This document shows, in pieces, positions 19,497 through 29,027 of a DNA stretch of 64,000 bases. Both the position numbers and the translations under genes were made by a program. The notes beneath the pieces were generated by a model. That model worked only from the letters and a program-made list of their open reading frames with translations. It had not been told where the DNA came from and made no database searches. Every line of letters starts with the position of its first letter. Position 1 is the first letter of the stretch. This stretch comes from Streptomyces bluensis (GTDB taxonomy: Bacteria > Actinomycetota > Actinomycetes > Streptomycetales > Streptomycetaceae): the NCBI RefSeq assembly GCF_014650715.1, contig NZ_BMVM01000002.1, positions 1,040,484 to 1,104,483 of the forward strand, written 5' to 3'.

Positions 19497-21779
19497 TCAC
19501 CGCACGGCCACGGTGGTCCCCAGAACCTGGCTGTACTGCTCGCGGACCTCCCGGTACCGCAGCAGTTCCGCCGCCACCGGATCCAGTACCTGCGCCCGCC
19601 CGCACCCGGCGGCCGCCTCCCGCAGTTTCCGTTCCGCTTCGAGCCCGTACCGCCGGGCCGGCCCCCGCGCCGCCAGCCTGCTGCTCAACTCGACGGCCGG
19701 ACCGCCGACGATGCCCATCGACATCAGCAGCACCGGCGCGCCGATGTTGGGCGCCATGACCCCGATGATCTGCGCCACCAGCCAGAGCCCCCCGATGACC
19801 TGGAGGATCGTCATGGCTGCCTGGGCGAGCACGGCGACCGGCCACCAGCCCGGCCGGGGCGGCCTGCCCTGCGGCGCCCCGGCCCGAGCCGCCAGCTCGT
19901 CCAGGGCCTCGGGCAGCCCTTGGGCGCCGCGCACGGCCGCCTCGCGCACGGCCTGGGCCCAGGGGGCGGGCAGCCCCGAGGCGGCCCGTTCGGACACGGT
20001 GCGCACGGCCTGTTCGACGCGCTGACGCGCGGTGGCCTCCTCGTCCACGGGCGCACGGAGGCCAAGACGCCCGGTCGAGGGTTCGCTGTAGTCCTGGAAC
20101 CACCGCCACAGCCGCAACCAGGGCGTCCCACACGCGCGGTTCGCGTTGCGCAGCCACGCGCGCTCGGCCGCCTCACCCGCCGCGGTGGCGCCCACGGCGT
20201 CGGCGAGCCGGTCGGCGAACTCGTCGCGAGCCTCCTCGCTGAGGCCCGTGCGCTGCCCGGTCGTGTACACGGACCGCAGACGCCACGCGGCCGCGTCCAG
20301 GTCGGCGGAGATGCGGCGGCCCGCGGCGCCCCGCTCGGCCACGAACTGGCCCAGCGCCTCTCGCAGCTCCCCGACGCCGTCCCCGGTGAGCGCGGACAGG
20401 GCGAGTACGGTCGCGCCCCGTTCGCCGTAGTCCCCGAGCGGGATCCCGTCCTCGTCGAGCAGCCTCCGCAGATCGTTGAGGACCTGGTGGGCGGCGTCCC
20501 CGGGGAGCCGGTCCACCTGGTTGAGGACGACGAACATGACCTCGGCGTGCCCCGCCATGGGCCGCAGATAGCGCTCGTGGAGGACGGCGTCGGCGTACTT
20601 CTCCGGGTCGACGACCCAGATGACCGCGTCCACGAGCGCCAGGACGCGGTCCACCTGCTCGCGGTGCTGCACGGCCGCGGAGTCGTGATCGGGCAGGTCG
20701 ACCAGTACGAGCCCGCGCAGCTGCGACGCGTCCGGACTCTGGATCGGGCGCCTGCGCAGCCGTCCCGGGATGCCGAGCCGGTCGATGAGCGTGGCCGCGC
20801 CGTCGCTCCAGCTGCACGCGATGGGTGCGGCCGTCGTGGGCCGGCGGACGCCGGTCTCCGAGATGGTCACTCCGGCGAGCGCGTTGAAGAGCATCGACTT
20901 GCCGCTGCCGGTGGCGCCCGCGATGGCGACGACCGTGTGCTGCCCGGAGAGCTTGCGCCGTGCCGCCGCCTCGTCCAGGACACGGCCCGCCTCGGCGAGC
21001 GTCCTGCTGTCCAGCCGCGTCCGCGAGAGCCCCACCAGTTCGCCCAGCGCGTCGAGCCGCGAGCGCAGCGGCCCGTCGTACGTGAGAGGGGTCACCGCGG
21101 GCGCACCGGAGAGTTTCGTTTCCACGACCGCGGCCTGCTCGGCGGCGTCCTCCTCGGTCACGCGCCGGGCGATCAGGCCGTCGTCCCAGTCGTCGCCCGC
21201 AGCTTCGGTGTCGCGGTCCGCGGCAGCGGCAGCGGCAGCGGCAGCGGCAGCGGCAGCGGCAGCGGCAGCGGGTGGGCTGGTGTCCGCAGGAGGCTCGGTA
21301 CGGGCTCGTGAACGGACCTTCCTGCGGAACTTCTCCAGCACGGAGGAGTCGCCGTCCCGTGCGGGCGAGTCGTCGTCCTTCACGCGCGCGCGGGAGCGTT
21401 TCTCGTCCGCTTCAGGGTCGGCGTTTTCAGAGTCTGCGTTCTGAGGGTTTGCGTTTTGAGGGTTTGCGCGTTGAGGGTTTGCGTTTTCCGGGCCTGCCTT
21501 CTCACCGGCGCCCTCGCCCGGCGGGCGCCCCTCGGAGGCGCTCTCTACGGGGCGCCCGTTTCCCGAAGCGCTCTCCCCAGGGAGGGTGTTTCCGGGATCG
21601 CCGTCCTCGGAGGCCCGCTCGGGAGCCCTCTTGGAGGCCTCCTCGGGAGATGTGCCGGGAGATGTGCCGGAGGATTTCCCGGTGGCTTTGCCGGAAGACC
21701 GGCCGGCGCCCCCCGAGCCCTCGCCCCCGGTGTGGTCGGCGTGATCCGTGCGGTCAGTGACAGCAGTCACCGCGGTCAC
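19497..21779 (-). CDS. Membrane-associated Era/YfjP-like GTPase with low-complexity N-terminus
   Basis: A 760-residue protein. GTG 21779 overlaps the upstream GTPase stop by GTGA; GTG 21770 is an alternative. The first about 250 residues are disordered: an ANPQN-type repeat and a run of 17-18 Ala encoded by a perfect hexanucleotide array. The G domain has GATGSGKS (G1), DLPDHDS (G3) and NQVDRLPGD (G4). Near residue 650 are two or three hydrophobic helices ([35 protein letters not shown]), so it is probably membrane-bound. It is co-translated with the other GTPase, and the two are likely partners. Cellular role unknown. Confidence 0.85.
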   Translation of the reverse strand: MTAVTAVTDRTDHADHTGGEGSGGAGRSSGKATGKSSGTSPGTSPEEASKRAPERASEDGDPGNTLPGESASGNGRPVESASEGRPPGEGAGEKAGPENANPQRANPQNANPQNADSENADPEADEKRSRARVKDDDSPARDGDSSVLEKFRRKVRSRARTEPPADTSPPAAAAAAAAAAAAAAAAADRDTEAAGDDWDDGLIARRVTEEDAAEQAAVVETKLSGAPAVTPLTYDGPLRSRLDALGELVGLSRTRLDSRTLAEAGRVLDEAAARRKLSGQHTVVAIAGATGSGKSMLFNALAGVTISETGVRRPTTAAPIACSWSDGAATLIDRLGIPGRLRRRPIQSPDASQLRGLVLVDLPDHDSAAVQHREQVDRVLALVDAVIWVVDPEKYADAVLHERYLRPMAGHAEVMFVVLNQVDRLPGDAAHQVLNDLRRLLDEDGIPLGDYGERGATVLALSALTGDGVGELREALGQFVAERGAAGRRISADLDAAAWRLRSVYTTGQRTGLSEEARDEFADRLADAVGATAAGEAAERAWLRNANRACGTPWLRLWRWFQDYSEPSTGRLGLRAPVDEEATARQRVEQAVRTVSERAASGLPAPWAQAVREAAVRGAQGLPEALDELAARAGAPQGRPPRPGWWPVAVLAQAAMTILQVIGGLWLVAQIIGVMAPNIGAPVLLMSMGIVGGPAVELSSRLAARGPARRYGLEAERKLREAAAGCGRAQVLDPVAAELLRYREVREQYSQVLGTTVAVR
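21222..21269. repeat. Eight perfect ggcagc hexanucleotide repeats encoding poly-Ala
   Basis: Forty-eight bases consist of eight exact copies of ggcagc. Read on the minus strand they encode most of an unbroken alanine run in the GTPase. The array keeps frame whatever the copy number, so length polymorphism between strains is expected. Confidence 0.95.
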
Positions 21780-23410
21780 CTCTCCTTCTGCAGTACGGAC
21801 AGCGCGGCGATGAGCTCGGCCTGGGGTTCCGGGTGTACGTCGAGGGCGTCGAGCGGGGCGAGGCGGCGCTCCCGCTCGGCGTACAGCGCTTTGTCGAGGT
21901 ACTCGGTGAGCAGCCGCCCGCCCCGGTCGCGCAACCGGAGCGCCCTCTGCGCACTGATCCGCTCGGCGAGCCCCTCCCCCGCGGACCGCGCCCGGCGGCC
22001 GCCCAGGAGGACGGTGGCCACGAGGGCTGCCACGACCTCGGAGTCCGGGGCAACGCTCCGGTCGAGGTCGCGCACCTCTTCCTCGGCGTACTCCTCCAGG
22101 ACGCGCCGCCAGCGCCGTACGGCCATCCCGATGCGGTCCTCCGCGCCGTCGAGCGTCGCGTCGCCGCCGGCCAGTCCGGGCGCCTTCGCGGCCGGTTCGC
22201 GCCGCCAGGCCTCCTCGACGCGCTCGTCGGCGGCCGTGACGGCGCACAGGAGCAGCGCGCAGAGGCTCTCGACGAGGGCGTCGAGGAGTTCACCGGCGGT
22301 GCAGTCGAGCGGATAGCTGCGCCATCGCTTGAGCGCGTCCCCGGCGAGCACCGCCCCGGCCTGCAAGCGCGTCCTCACGCGCGCGTGCTCGCTGTCGTAT
22401 GCGGCGTCGACGGCCGCGGTGAGCCGGAGGGCGGCGGCGTACTGGGCGGCTGCCGCACTGGCCAGCTCGGGCATCCGCGCCCTCAGCGAGTCGAGGACTC
22501 CGTGGGCCGTACGGGCCATCGCCTCCTCCCGGGCGCCCGGGTCGGTCACCTGGTGGATGAGCCAGGTGCGCAGCGGTGCGACAGCGGTGGCCGGCAGCAG
22601 CCCGCCGCCCCACGCGGACTCGGGCAGCTCGGGCACGGTGAACCGGGGCACCTCGCCGAGCCCGGCCTTGGCGAGCAGAGCCCCGTACTGCCGTGACACC
22701 TCGGCCACCACCTGGTGGGGCACCCGGTCGAGCACGGTCACGAGCGTCACCTTGTGCTCTTTGGCCGTACGCAGCAGATGCCATGGCACCGCGTCGGCGT
22801 AACGGGCGGCCGTGGTGACCATGACCCAGATGTCGGCCGCGGAGATCAGCTCGGCGGCCAGCACGCGGCTGTCGGCGACCAGGGAGTCGACGTCGGGCGC
22901 GTCGAGGAGCGCGAGCCCGGGTGGGAGGGTCTCGGTGGTCTCGATCCGCAGGACCCGCTCGTTCTTCCTGCCCGGTGTGGAGGGCTCGATGCCCCTGCCC
23001 AGGAGAAAGGGCTCGTTGCCCGGCTCCTGATGGGGCACCCGCGCGCGTGTGAGGTTGGGCAGCACGCGCATCCCGGTGAACCAGTGATGGTCCTCCGGGT
23101 GGCACACCAGCACGGGGTTGCGTGTGGTGGGCCGCAGTACACCCGCCTCGCTCACCCGCCGGCCCACCAGGGAGTTGACGAGTGTCGACTTCCCGGCCCC
23201 CGTGGATCCGCCCACGACGGCCAGCAACGGTGCTTCGGGTTCCCTCAGCCGGGGCACCAAGTAGTCGTCGAGTTGTGCGAGCAGTTCGTCGCGGTTGGCA
23301 CGCGCCCGTGGGGCCCCCGCCAGGGGCAGCGGAAAGCGCACGGCGGCGACACGATCGCGCAGCGCGGAGAGTGCGTCGAGCAGCTGAGGCCGTACGTCCA
23401 AGGTCACCAC
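21776..23410 (-). CDS. Era/YfjP-like GTPase
   Basis: A 544-residue GTPase with G1 GGSTGAGKS (near residue 65), a TTRNPVL switch region, G3 LLDAPDVDS and a G4-like TVLDRVP. I prefer GTG 23410 ([21 protein letters not shown]), which fits the conserved start of this family. ATG 23449 in the same frame adds 13 residues but has no ribosome site. The segment following the G domain is helical and Ala-rich, without clear membrane helices. It is the first gene of a two-GTPase operon; the second starts on its stop codon. Paired GTPases of this kind occur widely in actinobacteria, with no settled function that I know of. Confidence 0.87.
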   Translation of the reverse strand: MVTLDVRPQLLDALSALRDRVAAVRFPLPLAGAPRARANRDELLAQLDDYLVPRLREPEAPLLAVVGGSTGAGKSTLVNSLVGRRVSEAGVLRPTTRNPVLVCHPEDHHWFTGMRVLPNLTRARVPHQEPGNEPFLLGRGIEPSTPGRKNERVLRIETTETLPPGLALLDAPDVDSLVADSRVLAAELISAADIWVMVTTAARYADAVPWHLLRTAKEHKVTLVTVLDRVPHQVVAEVSRQYGALLAKAGLGEVPRFTVPELPESAWGGGLLPATAVAPLRTWLIHQVTDPGAREEAMARTAHGVLDSLRARMPELASAAAAQYAAALRLTAAVDAAYDSEHARVRTRLQAGAVLAGDALKRWRSYPLDCTAGELLDALVESLCALLLCAVTAADERVEEAWRREPAAKAPGLAGGDATLDGAEDRIGMAVRRWRRVLEEYAEEEVRDLDRSVAPDSEVVAALVATVLLGGRRARSAGEGLAERISAQRALRLRDRGGRLLTEYLDKALYAERERRLAPLDALDVHPEPQAELIAALSVLQKER

Positions 23411-23630
23411 ATGCGAAGAATGCCCAATTTTACGGCCATTCGGAAGCATATGAGCATGTCAGCGCGCCGACAGAACACAAGGGACGGAAGGGACTAGTGG
23501 GACGCAGGCATAACGAGTACACAACACCCGATGCCCGAGACGCCAAAAGCGATGCACGATTCGTACCTGCCTGCGATTATCAGGACCGCTTCACCGAACC
23601 TCCACATTGAGCCACGGAGGCGAAGCAACA

Positions 23631-23663
23631 GGGACAAGGACCGGAGAGCCCTATCCTTGTCCC
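23631..23663. promoter_or_regulatory. 10-bp inverted repeat upstream of tRNA-Arg
   Basis: gggacaagga at 23631-23640 is the exact reverse complement of 23654-23663, with a 13-nt loop. It sits 58 bp before the tRNA. It may be a terminator-like hairpin for upstream transcription or part of the tRNA promoter region; the sequence does not decide. Confidence 0.4.
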
Positions 23664-23720
23664 CGGCAACGTCACGGATCAGCCCACACCCGGGCACCAC
23701 GACACAGGCCACCACACCTG

Positions 23721-23793
23721 GCCCCCGTAGCTCAGTGGATAGAGCAGGCGCCTTCTAAGCGCTTGGCCGCAGGTTCGAGTCCTGCCGGGGGCG
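23721..23793 (+). tRNA. tRNA-Arg(TCT)
   Basis: Complete cloverleaf: acceptor gcccccg / cgggggc, D-arm gctc...gagc, anticodon stem ggcgc/gcgct with loop cttctaa (anticodon TCT, reading AGA), T-arm gcagg ttcgagt cctgc, discriminator G. CCA is not encoded. AGA is a rare codon in such GC-rich genomes, so this is a minor tRNA. A terminator hairpin follows directly. Confidence 0.96.
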
Positions 23794-23800
23794 CAAACGC

Positions 23801-23834
23801 CCTCTCACCTGCACGTTTAGGTGAGGGGTCTTTT
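23801..23834 (+). terminator. Hairpin with T-run after tRNA-Arg
   Basis: cctctcacct (23801-23810) pairs with aggtgagggg (with one G-T pair) across gcacgttt and is followed by tctttt. This is a classic intrinsic terminator placed 8 bp after the tRNA. Confidence 0.85.
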
Positions 23835-24098
23835 CATGCCCGCCCTGACAGCGGTATTTAGCCAAGCGCCTTGCTCCCATCACGAATCGGCGTACCGTCG
23901 GATTCATCCCCCGGAGCACAGAGATGGGAGTGCGGCGGGCAGGCGCGCACCGTGGCCCGGCGGCGATGCCACCCTCCACGGAGGCGCTGGCGCGAGCCCG
24001 GTCGCGCGCCGCACCGGGTGCGGGCGGATCTGGTCCGAGGCGGGAGATCGCCACCTGACTGCCGTGCGCTGGAGGGCGGCTCCCCCTCCATCGCCTTG

Positions 24099-24131
24099 CG
24101 CCCCACGCCTCACCGGTTGAGGGGTGGGGCG
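24099..24131 (-). terminator. Hairpin after the small membrane-protein gene
   Basis: cgccccac (24099-24106) pairs with gtggggcg (24124-24131), with an inner ctca/tgag helix around ccggt. It begins 8 bp beyond the stop of the minus-strand gene and is the likely end of its transcript. Confidence 0.7.
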
Positions 24132-24139
24132 TCCGCGCG

Positions 24140-24415
24140 TCAGCCGGCCTTCTTCTGTTCACGTAGTTCGCGGACACTGGAGGTGAGGGTGCCCTCTTGC
24201 TGCTCGTAGTGGGATAGGGCTACGCCGAGGCCGAAGAAGGTGGGCGCCCATTCGCCGACGAAGATGCCCCACCGGTCGGCGCGGGCGAGGCCCTGCCCGG
24301 GTTCGGCGGCCAGGCTCGCGGCCCAGGCCGCGACGGAGAAGACGATGGATGCCATGGCGGCGGTGTAGGCATGTTCGCTGCGGACGCCCATGTCGTGCAT
24401 TCGCTTGATGATCAT
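24140..24415 (-). CDS. Small membrane protein, function unknown
   Basis: A 91-residue protein from ATG 24415 (MIIKRMHDMGVRSEHAYTA), with a ggag about 11 bp upstream. Two hydrophobic segments are visible: AAMASIVFSVAAWAASLAAE (about 19-38) and FVGEWAPTFFGLGVALSHYE (about 51-70). A charged C-terminus ELREQKKAG follows. It looks like a two-pass inner-membrane protein. A longer in-frame reading to 24628 has no start context. There are no neighbours on its strand, and it sits between the tRNA and a decayed region. I do not recognise the family. Confidence 0.7.
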   Translation of the reverse strand: MIIKRMHDMGVRSEHAYTAAMASIVFSVAAWAASLAAEPGQGLARADRWGIFVGEWAPTFFGLGVALSHYEQQEGTLTSSVRELREQKKAG

Positions 24416-25124
24416 GGGTGGCTCCGTTCGCTGGATGGGGTTCCCTGGTCGGAGTGCCCACACCGTGCGCACCCATTCGTGGGTTTTGTCGGATATGCAC
24501 ATTCCTGTATCGGCGGGTAACCTCCTCCGCCGTCCAAGCTGGCGCCGTGCTGCCGGTGGGCGCGTCCACCCTGTTGACAGTGCCCGGTCGTTTCCGCTGG
24601 CCCCGCTGCCGGGAAGCGCTACACGCACAACACAGAGGCCCCGTCATTCAGGTCGACGGGGCCTCGCTGCGTTCGGGCTCACGGGCGCCAGGACTCCTGG
24701 TAGCCGTCGCGATCGGCGTACGGGAGCGCGAGCAGGCGCAGTGTCGGACAAGGCCGCGACAGCGGACGAGCTGCTGCACGCGATTCGCGACGCGATCGAG
24801 CACCTCCAGGAGAACGGCGCCGGGGACGAGATCAAGGGCCACAAGGACGGCTACCCCACCTCGTGCCTGGGTGGCCCGCTGTACGCCTGGACACAGAACG
24901 GCGCGCCCCGGCCCGGCGGCAAGCCGGCTACTCCGAACGGGCCGGTCGTCGTCCTCTCCAAGGTGGTCGCGGCGGCGAAGGCCGACCCGCCGAAGAAGGG
25001 CACACCCGCAGCGACCACCGAGCATCCGCGGAAAGCCCCGATATTGGCGCATCAGCTCAGCGATCCGTGCCATGTCCCGCTGTCTTTTCCACTGGCTGAT
25101 GAGGACGAGGGCGACGCGGGCGGT
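24416..25124. other. About 700 bp without a convincing gene
   Basis: The only reading with protein-like composition is on the plus strand from GTG 24740 (VSDKAATADELLHAIRDAIE, then YPTSCLGGPLYAWTQNG). It has no ribosome site, no homology that I recognise, and runs without a stop into the xanthine-dehydrogenase fragment. It could be a remnant of a real small gene. The first 300 bp contain the promoter of the small membrane protein (AT-richer patch near 24480-24520). Confidence 0.4.
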
Positions 25125-25688
25125 GGCGGGCATCACAACCACGCGGTCCTCAGCGCCTCCGAGCACTGTGTGTCCTCCCGCCCCGCGGACATGGCGGCGC
25201 GCTCATCGCCTTCGACGCCGTGGTGTCGTACCCGAGCGCCGAGGGGCCCTGCGAGACGCTGCCCGGAGACTTCTACCTGCCGGTGGTGACACCCCGCACC
25301 GGGAGACGACTCTGCCGCCCGCTTCCCTGATCACCGGTGTCACCCTGCCGCTCGCCCCGGTCGCCGCCCGCTCCCGGTACCGGAAGGTGCGCGAGCGCGC
25401 GTCCTACGCTTCACGGTCGGCTCGATCGCTGCCGCGCTCGACGTCCAAGACGGCGTCGTACGCGATGTGCGCCTGGCCTTCGGGGCGGTCGCGTCCCGGC
25501 CGTGGCGCGCCCGGAAGGCCGAGCGGGCGCTACTGGGAGCACCGGCGACAGCCGAGGCGTTCGCCGCCTGCGCGGACGCCGAACTGGCCGCCGCGACACC
25601 GCTGCCCCACACCACGTACAAGGTGGCGCTGATGCGCGACCTCGTCGTGGCCGTACTGACCGAACTCGCCGAGGAGGCCCTCCGATGA
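25125..25688 (+). pseudogene. Remnant of xanthine dehydrogenase FAD-binding subunit
   Basis: Pieces of a CoxM/XdhB-type FAD-binding subunit appear in order but in different frames. HHNHAVLSASEHCVSSRPAD at about 25125 is followed by a shift to ALIAFDAVVSYPSAEGP (about 25199). A shift to GDTPHRETTLPPASLITGV comes at about 25290, and another near 25408 leads to GSIAAALDVQDGVVRDVRL. The last piece runs cleanly to LTELAEEALR and a stop at 25688. At least three frameshifts and no N-terminal FAD motif make it non-functional. The intact form would pass electrons from purine oxidation to NAD. Confidence 0.85.
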
Positions 25689-25890
25689 CCTCGACTGTGC
25701 AGGGCTTCGTCGGCACCGCGCACAGCCGCCTGGAGGGCCGCGACAAGGTCACCGGGAGCTGCCCGCTACGCGGCGGAGATCCCCCTCGCCGGGCTCGCTC
25801 ACGGCTGAATGGTGCTGTCCACCGTCGCCCTCGGCCGTATCCGCTCGGCGGAGACGGGCTCCGTCCTCGCCTTGCCGAGCGTGCAAGCAC
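25685..25890 (+). pseudogene. Truncated start of xanthine dehydrogenase molybdenum subunit
   Basis: ATG 25685 overlaps the FAD-subunit stop by ATGA, the normal operon arrangement. It begins MTSTVQGFVGTAHSRLEGRD, then loses frame after KVTG (about 25758). The following piece AARYAAEIPLAGLAHG is in another frame, meets a stop, and continues as VLSTVALGRIRS before homology ends. Only about 65 of some 700 residues survive. It confirms that a whole xdh operon once stood here. Confidence 0.8.
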
Positions 25891-26233
25891 GTCAAGCTCG
25901 CCGACCTGCTCCTGGCCGGCAAAAGCGCCGAGGCGACCGGATTCCTCGGTGCCTTCCTGCTCCACGATCTGATGCGCGACACCACGGCGACCGTGTACTG
26001 CCTGGTGCGCGGTGAGGACCACGACGCGGCGCTCGCCCGGCTGCCGGCCAACATGGAGTGGTACGGCGTGTGGGAAGCGGTCGACGCGGACCGGCTCGCG
26101 ATCGAGGTGGGCGACCTGGCCGAGGAGCGCCTTGGCCTGTCCGAGGAGCGGTTCGAGAACTACCCGCTACGTCGAGTTCTTCGTACGGGCCGGCCACTTC
26201 CCCCCGGCCCCCGCTCCGGCACGGGCGGCCTGA
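25882..26233 (+). pseudogene. Remnant of an NRPS-type thioester reductase domain
   Basis: Directly abutting the xdh fragment, one frame reads EATGFLGAFLLHDLM and TATVYCLVRGEDHDAALARL, then AIEVGDLAEERLGLSEERF. This is the NAD(P)-binding N-terminus of a Lys2/NRPS thioester reductase, with the glycine-rich T-G-F-L-G intact but its first half altered (AGKSAEATGF). After a shift near 26158 another frame gives TRYVEFFVRAGHFPPAPAP, which resembles the C-terminus of the same domain. The middle (some 150 residues) is missing. It is therefore an internally deleted, frame-disrupted relic with no NRPS modules around it. Confidence 0.7.
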
Positions 26234-26523
26234 CCGCACGCCGCGGGCGCACGTAGTGCCCCGCGGCACAGAAAGGACGGCACGGCGCGCGGCCGGGCGG
26301 TTGTTCGAACGCGGGTAATCCCCCGCGGTCGCCTCCGTCCGGCCGCGCGCCGGTTCGGCCGACAGCGACGTCCGGCAGGAATGGCCTTGCGGCGGCCGGG
26401 TGTTGTGGCAGGAAGCGGAGTGCGCCGCACGCTGTCGGGCTGCTCCTCCGCCGCTTTGGCACCCCTCAGGCTCTGGAAATGTGGCGCCCGTCAGTTCTCG
26501 GGAAAAAAGAAAGGCTCATTATC

Positions 26524-27177
26524 TTGTCTCTCACCGGCTCATCCGCAATCGAACCGGGGGACCGCACCGGGCGGGCACTGCTCGTGCTGGCGCACCCGCG
26601 CGCTGACTCTCTGACGGCGCACTCCGGCAGGCGCACGCAGGAGCACCTGGAGCGACACGGGTACACGGTCGACGTGCTCGATCTGCACGCCGAGGGCTTC
26701 GATCCGCGCATGTCCGCGCAGGACGAGCCCGACTGGGACGACCCGGGCAAACGCTACTCCGACGAGGTCCACGCGCACATCGCGCGCGTCGACGCGGCCG
26801 ACACCCTGGTCGTGGTCTTCCCGGTCTGGTGGTTCGACGTGCCGGCGATCCTGAAGGGCTGGATCGACCGGGTGTGGAACCACGGTCTCACCTACGGTGT
26901 CGACCCCTCTCCCCTCGCGACCAAAAGGATCCTGTGGCTGGGCCTGGCCGGAGGATCGCGTGCGGCCTACGCCGAGCAAGGCCTGGACGAGATGATGGAC
27001 CGTCATCTGCGGGTGGGGATCTCCAAGTTCTGCGGTCTGGAGGACATCGCCGTCCGGCTCGTCTACGACACGGTCTCGGACCGTCCGGTTGCCGCGACCC
27101 GCGAGGCCGTCCTCGCCGCCACCGACGGCATCGTGGCCGAGTTCCTCGACGGCGCCCCGTCCACGGCCGGTGCCTGA
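26524..27177 (+). CDS. NAD(P)H-dependent flavodoxin-fold oxidoreductase
   Basis: A 217-residue protein if it starts at TTG 26524, 10 bp after aagaaagg; an ATG at 26479 would add 15 residues without a ribosome site. The flavodoxin_2 fold is evident: RALLVLAHPRADSLTAHSG, DLHAEGFDPRMSAQDEPDW, then VVFPVWWFDVPAILKGWIDR, and the LWLGLAGGS region. This is the NQO1/KefF-like quinone reductase family, which performs two-electron reduction of quinones using bound FMN or FAD. It is a single gene between the decayed region and a gene-poor gap. Family certain, substrate unknown. Confidence 0.88.
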   Translation: MSLTGSSAIEPGDRTGRALLVLAHPRADSLTAHSGRRTQEHLERHGYTVDVLDLHAEGFDPRMSAQDEPDWDDPGKRYSDEVHAHIARVDAADTLVVVFPVWWFDVPAILKGWIDRVWNHGLTYGVDPSPLATKRILWLGLAGGSRAAYAEQGLDEMMDRHLRVGISKFCGLEDIAVRLVYDTVSDRPVAATREAVLAATDGIVAEFLDGAPSTAGA

Positions 27178-27551
27178 CCGGGCTCCGGAAACCGCTGACA
27201 GCCGCCTGTTTCACGACGAACCGCGCGCCGCACCGGCTCGGCCCGGGCGCACTGCGCGCCTCCGTCACCCGCCGCCTACCAACCGCTGGTGGCCTCGACA
27301 ACGGCTCTCTGTCGATCGGTGGTGACATGGTGACCGCACCATTCACCAGGACGGTATCCGGCGGGGACACCGACCTGATCAGTGTGGCCGTACCAGGGTG
27401 GCGCAGTGAACTGGTCGACCGACTCCGACGGCAACGCGATGACCGACGGGTGCGTCCTCACCGGCAAGGCGAAAGCGAAGCGGGTTCACTCGCCGCGCTG
27501 TCGCCCCTCGACCGGTCGCCTCACTCCGCGCGGATGGTTCCTCTGCGCAGC
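27178..27551. other. Gene-poor gap of 374 bp
   Basis: Only short frames without ribosome sites are present, such as MWPYQGGAVNWSTDSDGNAM at 27382. Composition is less biased than in flanking genes. No hairpin or repeat of note was seen. It may be further decayed sequence continuing from the pseudogene region. Confidence 0.4.
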
Positions 27552-28619
27552 TCAGGTTTCCCTCCCCGGCGTGTAGTCGGCCTCATCCAGTCCGAAGGTC
27601 CAGGCGACGCCCTCCCTGGCGGTCCGGGTCCGTGGCGGTACTCGGAGCCAGTAGGTGCGGTGGGTGCCGTCGGGTTCCGGGGTGGAGTTGACGACCTCGA
27701 CCATCACCAGCGGCTCGTCCCCTTCCAGTTCGATCCGCCACAGCACACCGGCCTCGTCCCGCTGCACGGGTTTCGCGCCGGACTCCTCCAGGTAACGGTC
27801 GTAGCCGTAGTGCTCCAGCATCACGCGGCGCAGCTCGGCGTTCTCCTCCTCGCGTATCCGCCGCGGGGTCAGGGTGGCGAGGCCGTCGAGGAATTCCGCG
27901 GGTACCGGCATGCCGTGCCAGGCGTGCAGCGCGAAGCCGTCGGGGAAGGCGAGTGCCGGGCCGTCCGCGCGGTCGAGCCGGCCTGCCTCGTCGCGGTGCA
28001 GTTCCACGGGGCGTTCAGCGACGACCGCCGTCTTCTCGTACGGCCACCACCAGCCCGCGGCGCGGGCGACCGCGGCGATTCCGTCGAGCTCCTCCCCGCC
28101 GTCCTGGCCGTCGAAGGCGGCCAGCCAGGGCGCGTCGTGCTGGCCCATGACCGCGTCGAGCATGACGAGCCGAACGGCCTGCTCCCCTCCCGGCACACCG
28201 CTGGATGCCTCGACCGCGCTCGTCCGTATGCGCTCGGTCAGCATGAGTGTGGTGTCCCACAGCTGAGCGCCCGTCAAGGCCCAGTGCTCGGCCCAGCCGG
28301 CCGGCCCGAGGCGGTCGGCAAGCCGCTTCCGTGCGGCTGCCCACGGCCGCGTGCGCACCTCGTCGCGGACACTGCGGCCGGCCGTGCCCTCCGCCGTGAG
28401 CCGAGCGGCCAGTGCCGCGCCCTCGCGGGGCGAGCCCGCCCAGACGATGCGCACCGGCTCGGGCAGGCCCGCCAGCCGGTAGGCCAGGCGCACGCCGTCC
28501 TCCGCCGTTGTGCGGTCCGCCGGGCCGGTCGCCGCCGCGACCCCGCGCCACACCGCCGTCACGTCGGTCTGTGCGGTCGTCGCATCTGTCTGTGCGGTGT
28601 GCGTCGTTGTCGTCGTCAT
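27552..28619 (-). CDS. DUF6745-type protein
   Basis: A 355-residue soluble protein from ATG 28619, behind gcggggagcag. The C-terminal half carries the features I associate with DUF6745: VARAAGWWWPYEKTAVV, then ELHRDEAGRLDRADGPALAF, FALHAWHGMPVP and EENAELRRVMLEHYGYDRYL, ending EPDGTHRTYWLRVPP. The first 25 residues are a Thr-rich repeat (MTTTTTHTAQTDATTAQTD). No catalytic residues are recognised. A 108-residue protein is encoded 19 bp upstream on the same strand. The pair diverges from the LRR/radical-SAM operon across inverted repeats, suggesting joint control. Function unknown. Confidence 0.8.
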   Translation of the reverse strand: MTTTTTHTAQTDATTAQTDVTAVWRGVAAATGPADRTTAEDGVRLAYRLAGLPEPVRIVWAGSPREGAALAARLTAEGTAGRSVRDEVRTRPWAAARKRLADRLGPAGWAEHWALTGAQLWDTTLMLTERIRTSAVEASSGVPGGEQAVRLVMLDAVMGQHDAPWLAAFDGQDGGEELDGIAAVARAAGWWWPYEKTAVVAERPVELHRDEAGRLDRADGPALAFPDGFALHAWHGMPVPAEFLDGLATLTPRRIREEENAELRRVMLEHYGYDRYLEESGAKPVQRDEAGVLWRIELEGDEPLVMVEVVNSTPEPDGTHRTYWLRVPPRTRTAREGVAWTFGLDEADYTPGRET

Positions 28620-28638
28620 CGTTCTGCTCCCCGCTGCC

Positions 28639-28965
28639 TCAGTCCGCCACGACGCGCACCGCGCCGGGCACGTACTCACGCTGCCGCACCACCCGGTACC
28701 AGCCCTTCGGCAGCGGTATCGCCGCGTGCTCCTCGTGCACCACCCGTCCGCCGTCCGGGAGATGGAGGTAGGAGGCACCGAACGGCCCCGCCTCCCGGAC
28801 CAGGGTGCCCGGCCCCACCACCGCGTGGGCGTGTCCGGTGACCTCGCCGAGGGCCAGTACGAGCCGTCCCCGGGCGTCGCGCGGCTGCCGCGGCAGCCGG
28901 TCCGTGCCCGGCGGCACGGCCGCCTCCGCGACGGGCACGATCAGGACGTCCCCCTGCCGGTACAT
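28639..28965 (-). CDS. Small protein paired with DUF6745
   Basis: A 108-residue soluble protein, ATG 28965 after aagggagac. Notable stretches are MYRQGDVLIVPVAEAAVPPG, GRLVLALGEVTGHAHAVVG, YLHLPDGGRVVHEEHAAIPL and GWYRVVRQREYVPG. The HAH and HEEHAAI histidines and the small beta-rich build suggest a compact metal- or ligand-binding barrel, but that is a guess. It is the first gene of a two-gene unit with DUF6745. I know this type only as an uncharacterised partner. Confidence 0.78.
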   Translation of the reverse strand: MYRQGDVLIVPVAEAAVPPGTDRLPRQPRDARGRLVLALGEVTGHAHAVVGPGTLVREAGPFGASYLHLPDGGRVVHEEHAAIPLPKGWYRVVRQREYVPGAVRVVAD

Positions 28966-29027
28966 GCGTGTCTCCCTTCAGCGTCGGCGCCTCGCCGACC
29001 CGATGTCCACGAAGCTACGCGGGGGGT

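Noticed and set aside
19419..21311. A 630-codon plus-strand frame opposite the GTPase
   Set aside because: No motifs and ends in the anti-sense of the poly-Ala repeat (GSGSGS); a shadow of the real gene.
24648..25166. Minus-strand 172-codon frame with ARIAELMRQYRGFPRML
   Set aside because: It crosses the start of the xanthine-dehydrogenase relic on the other strand, has no ribosome site and no recognised domain.
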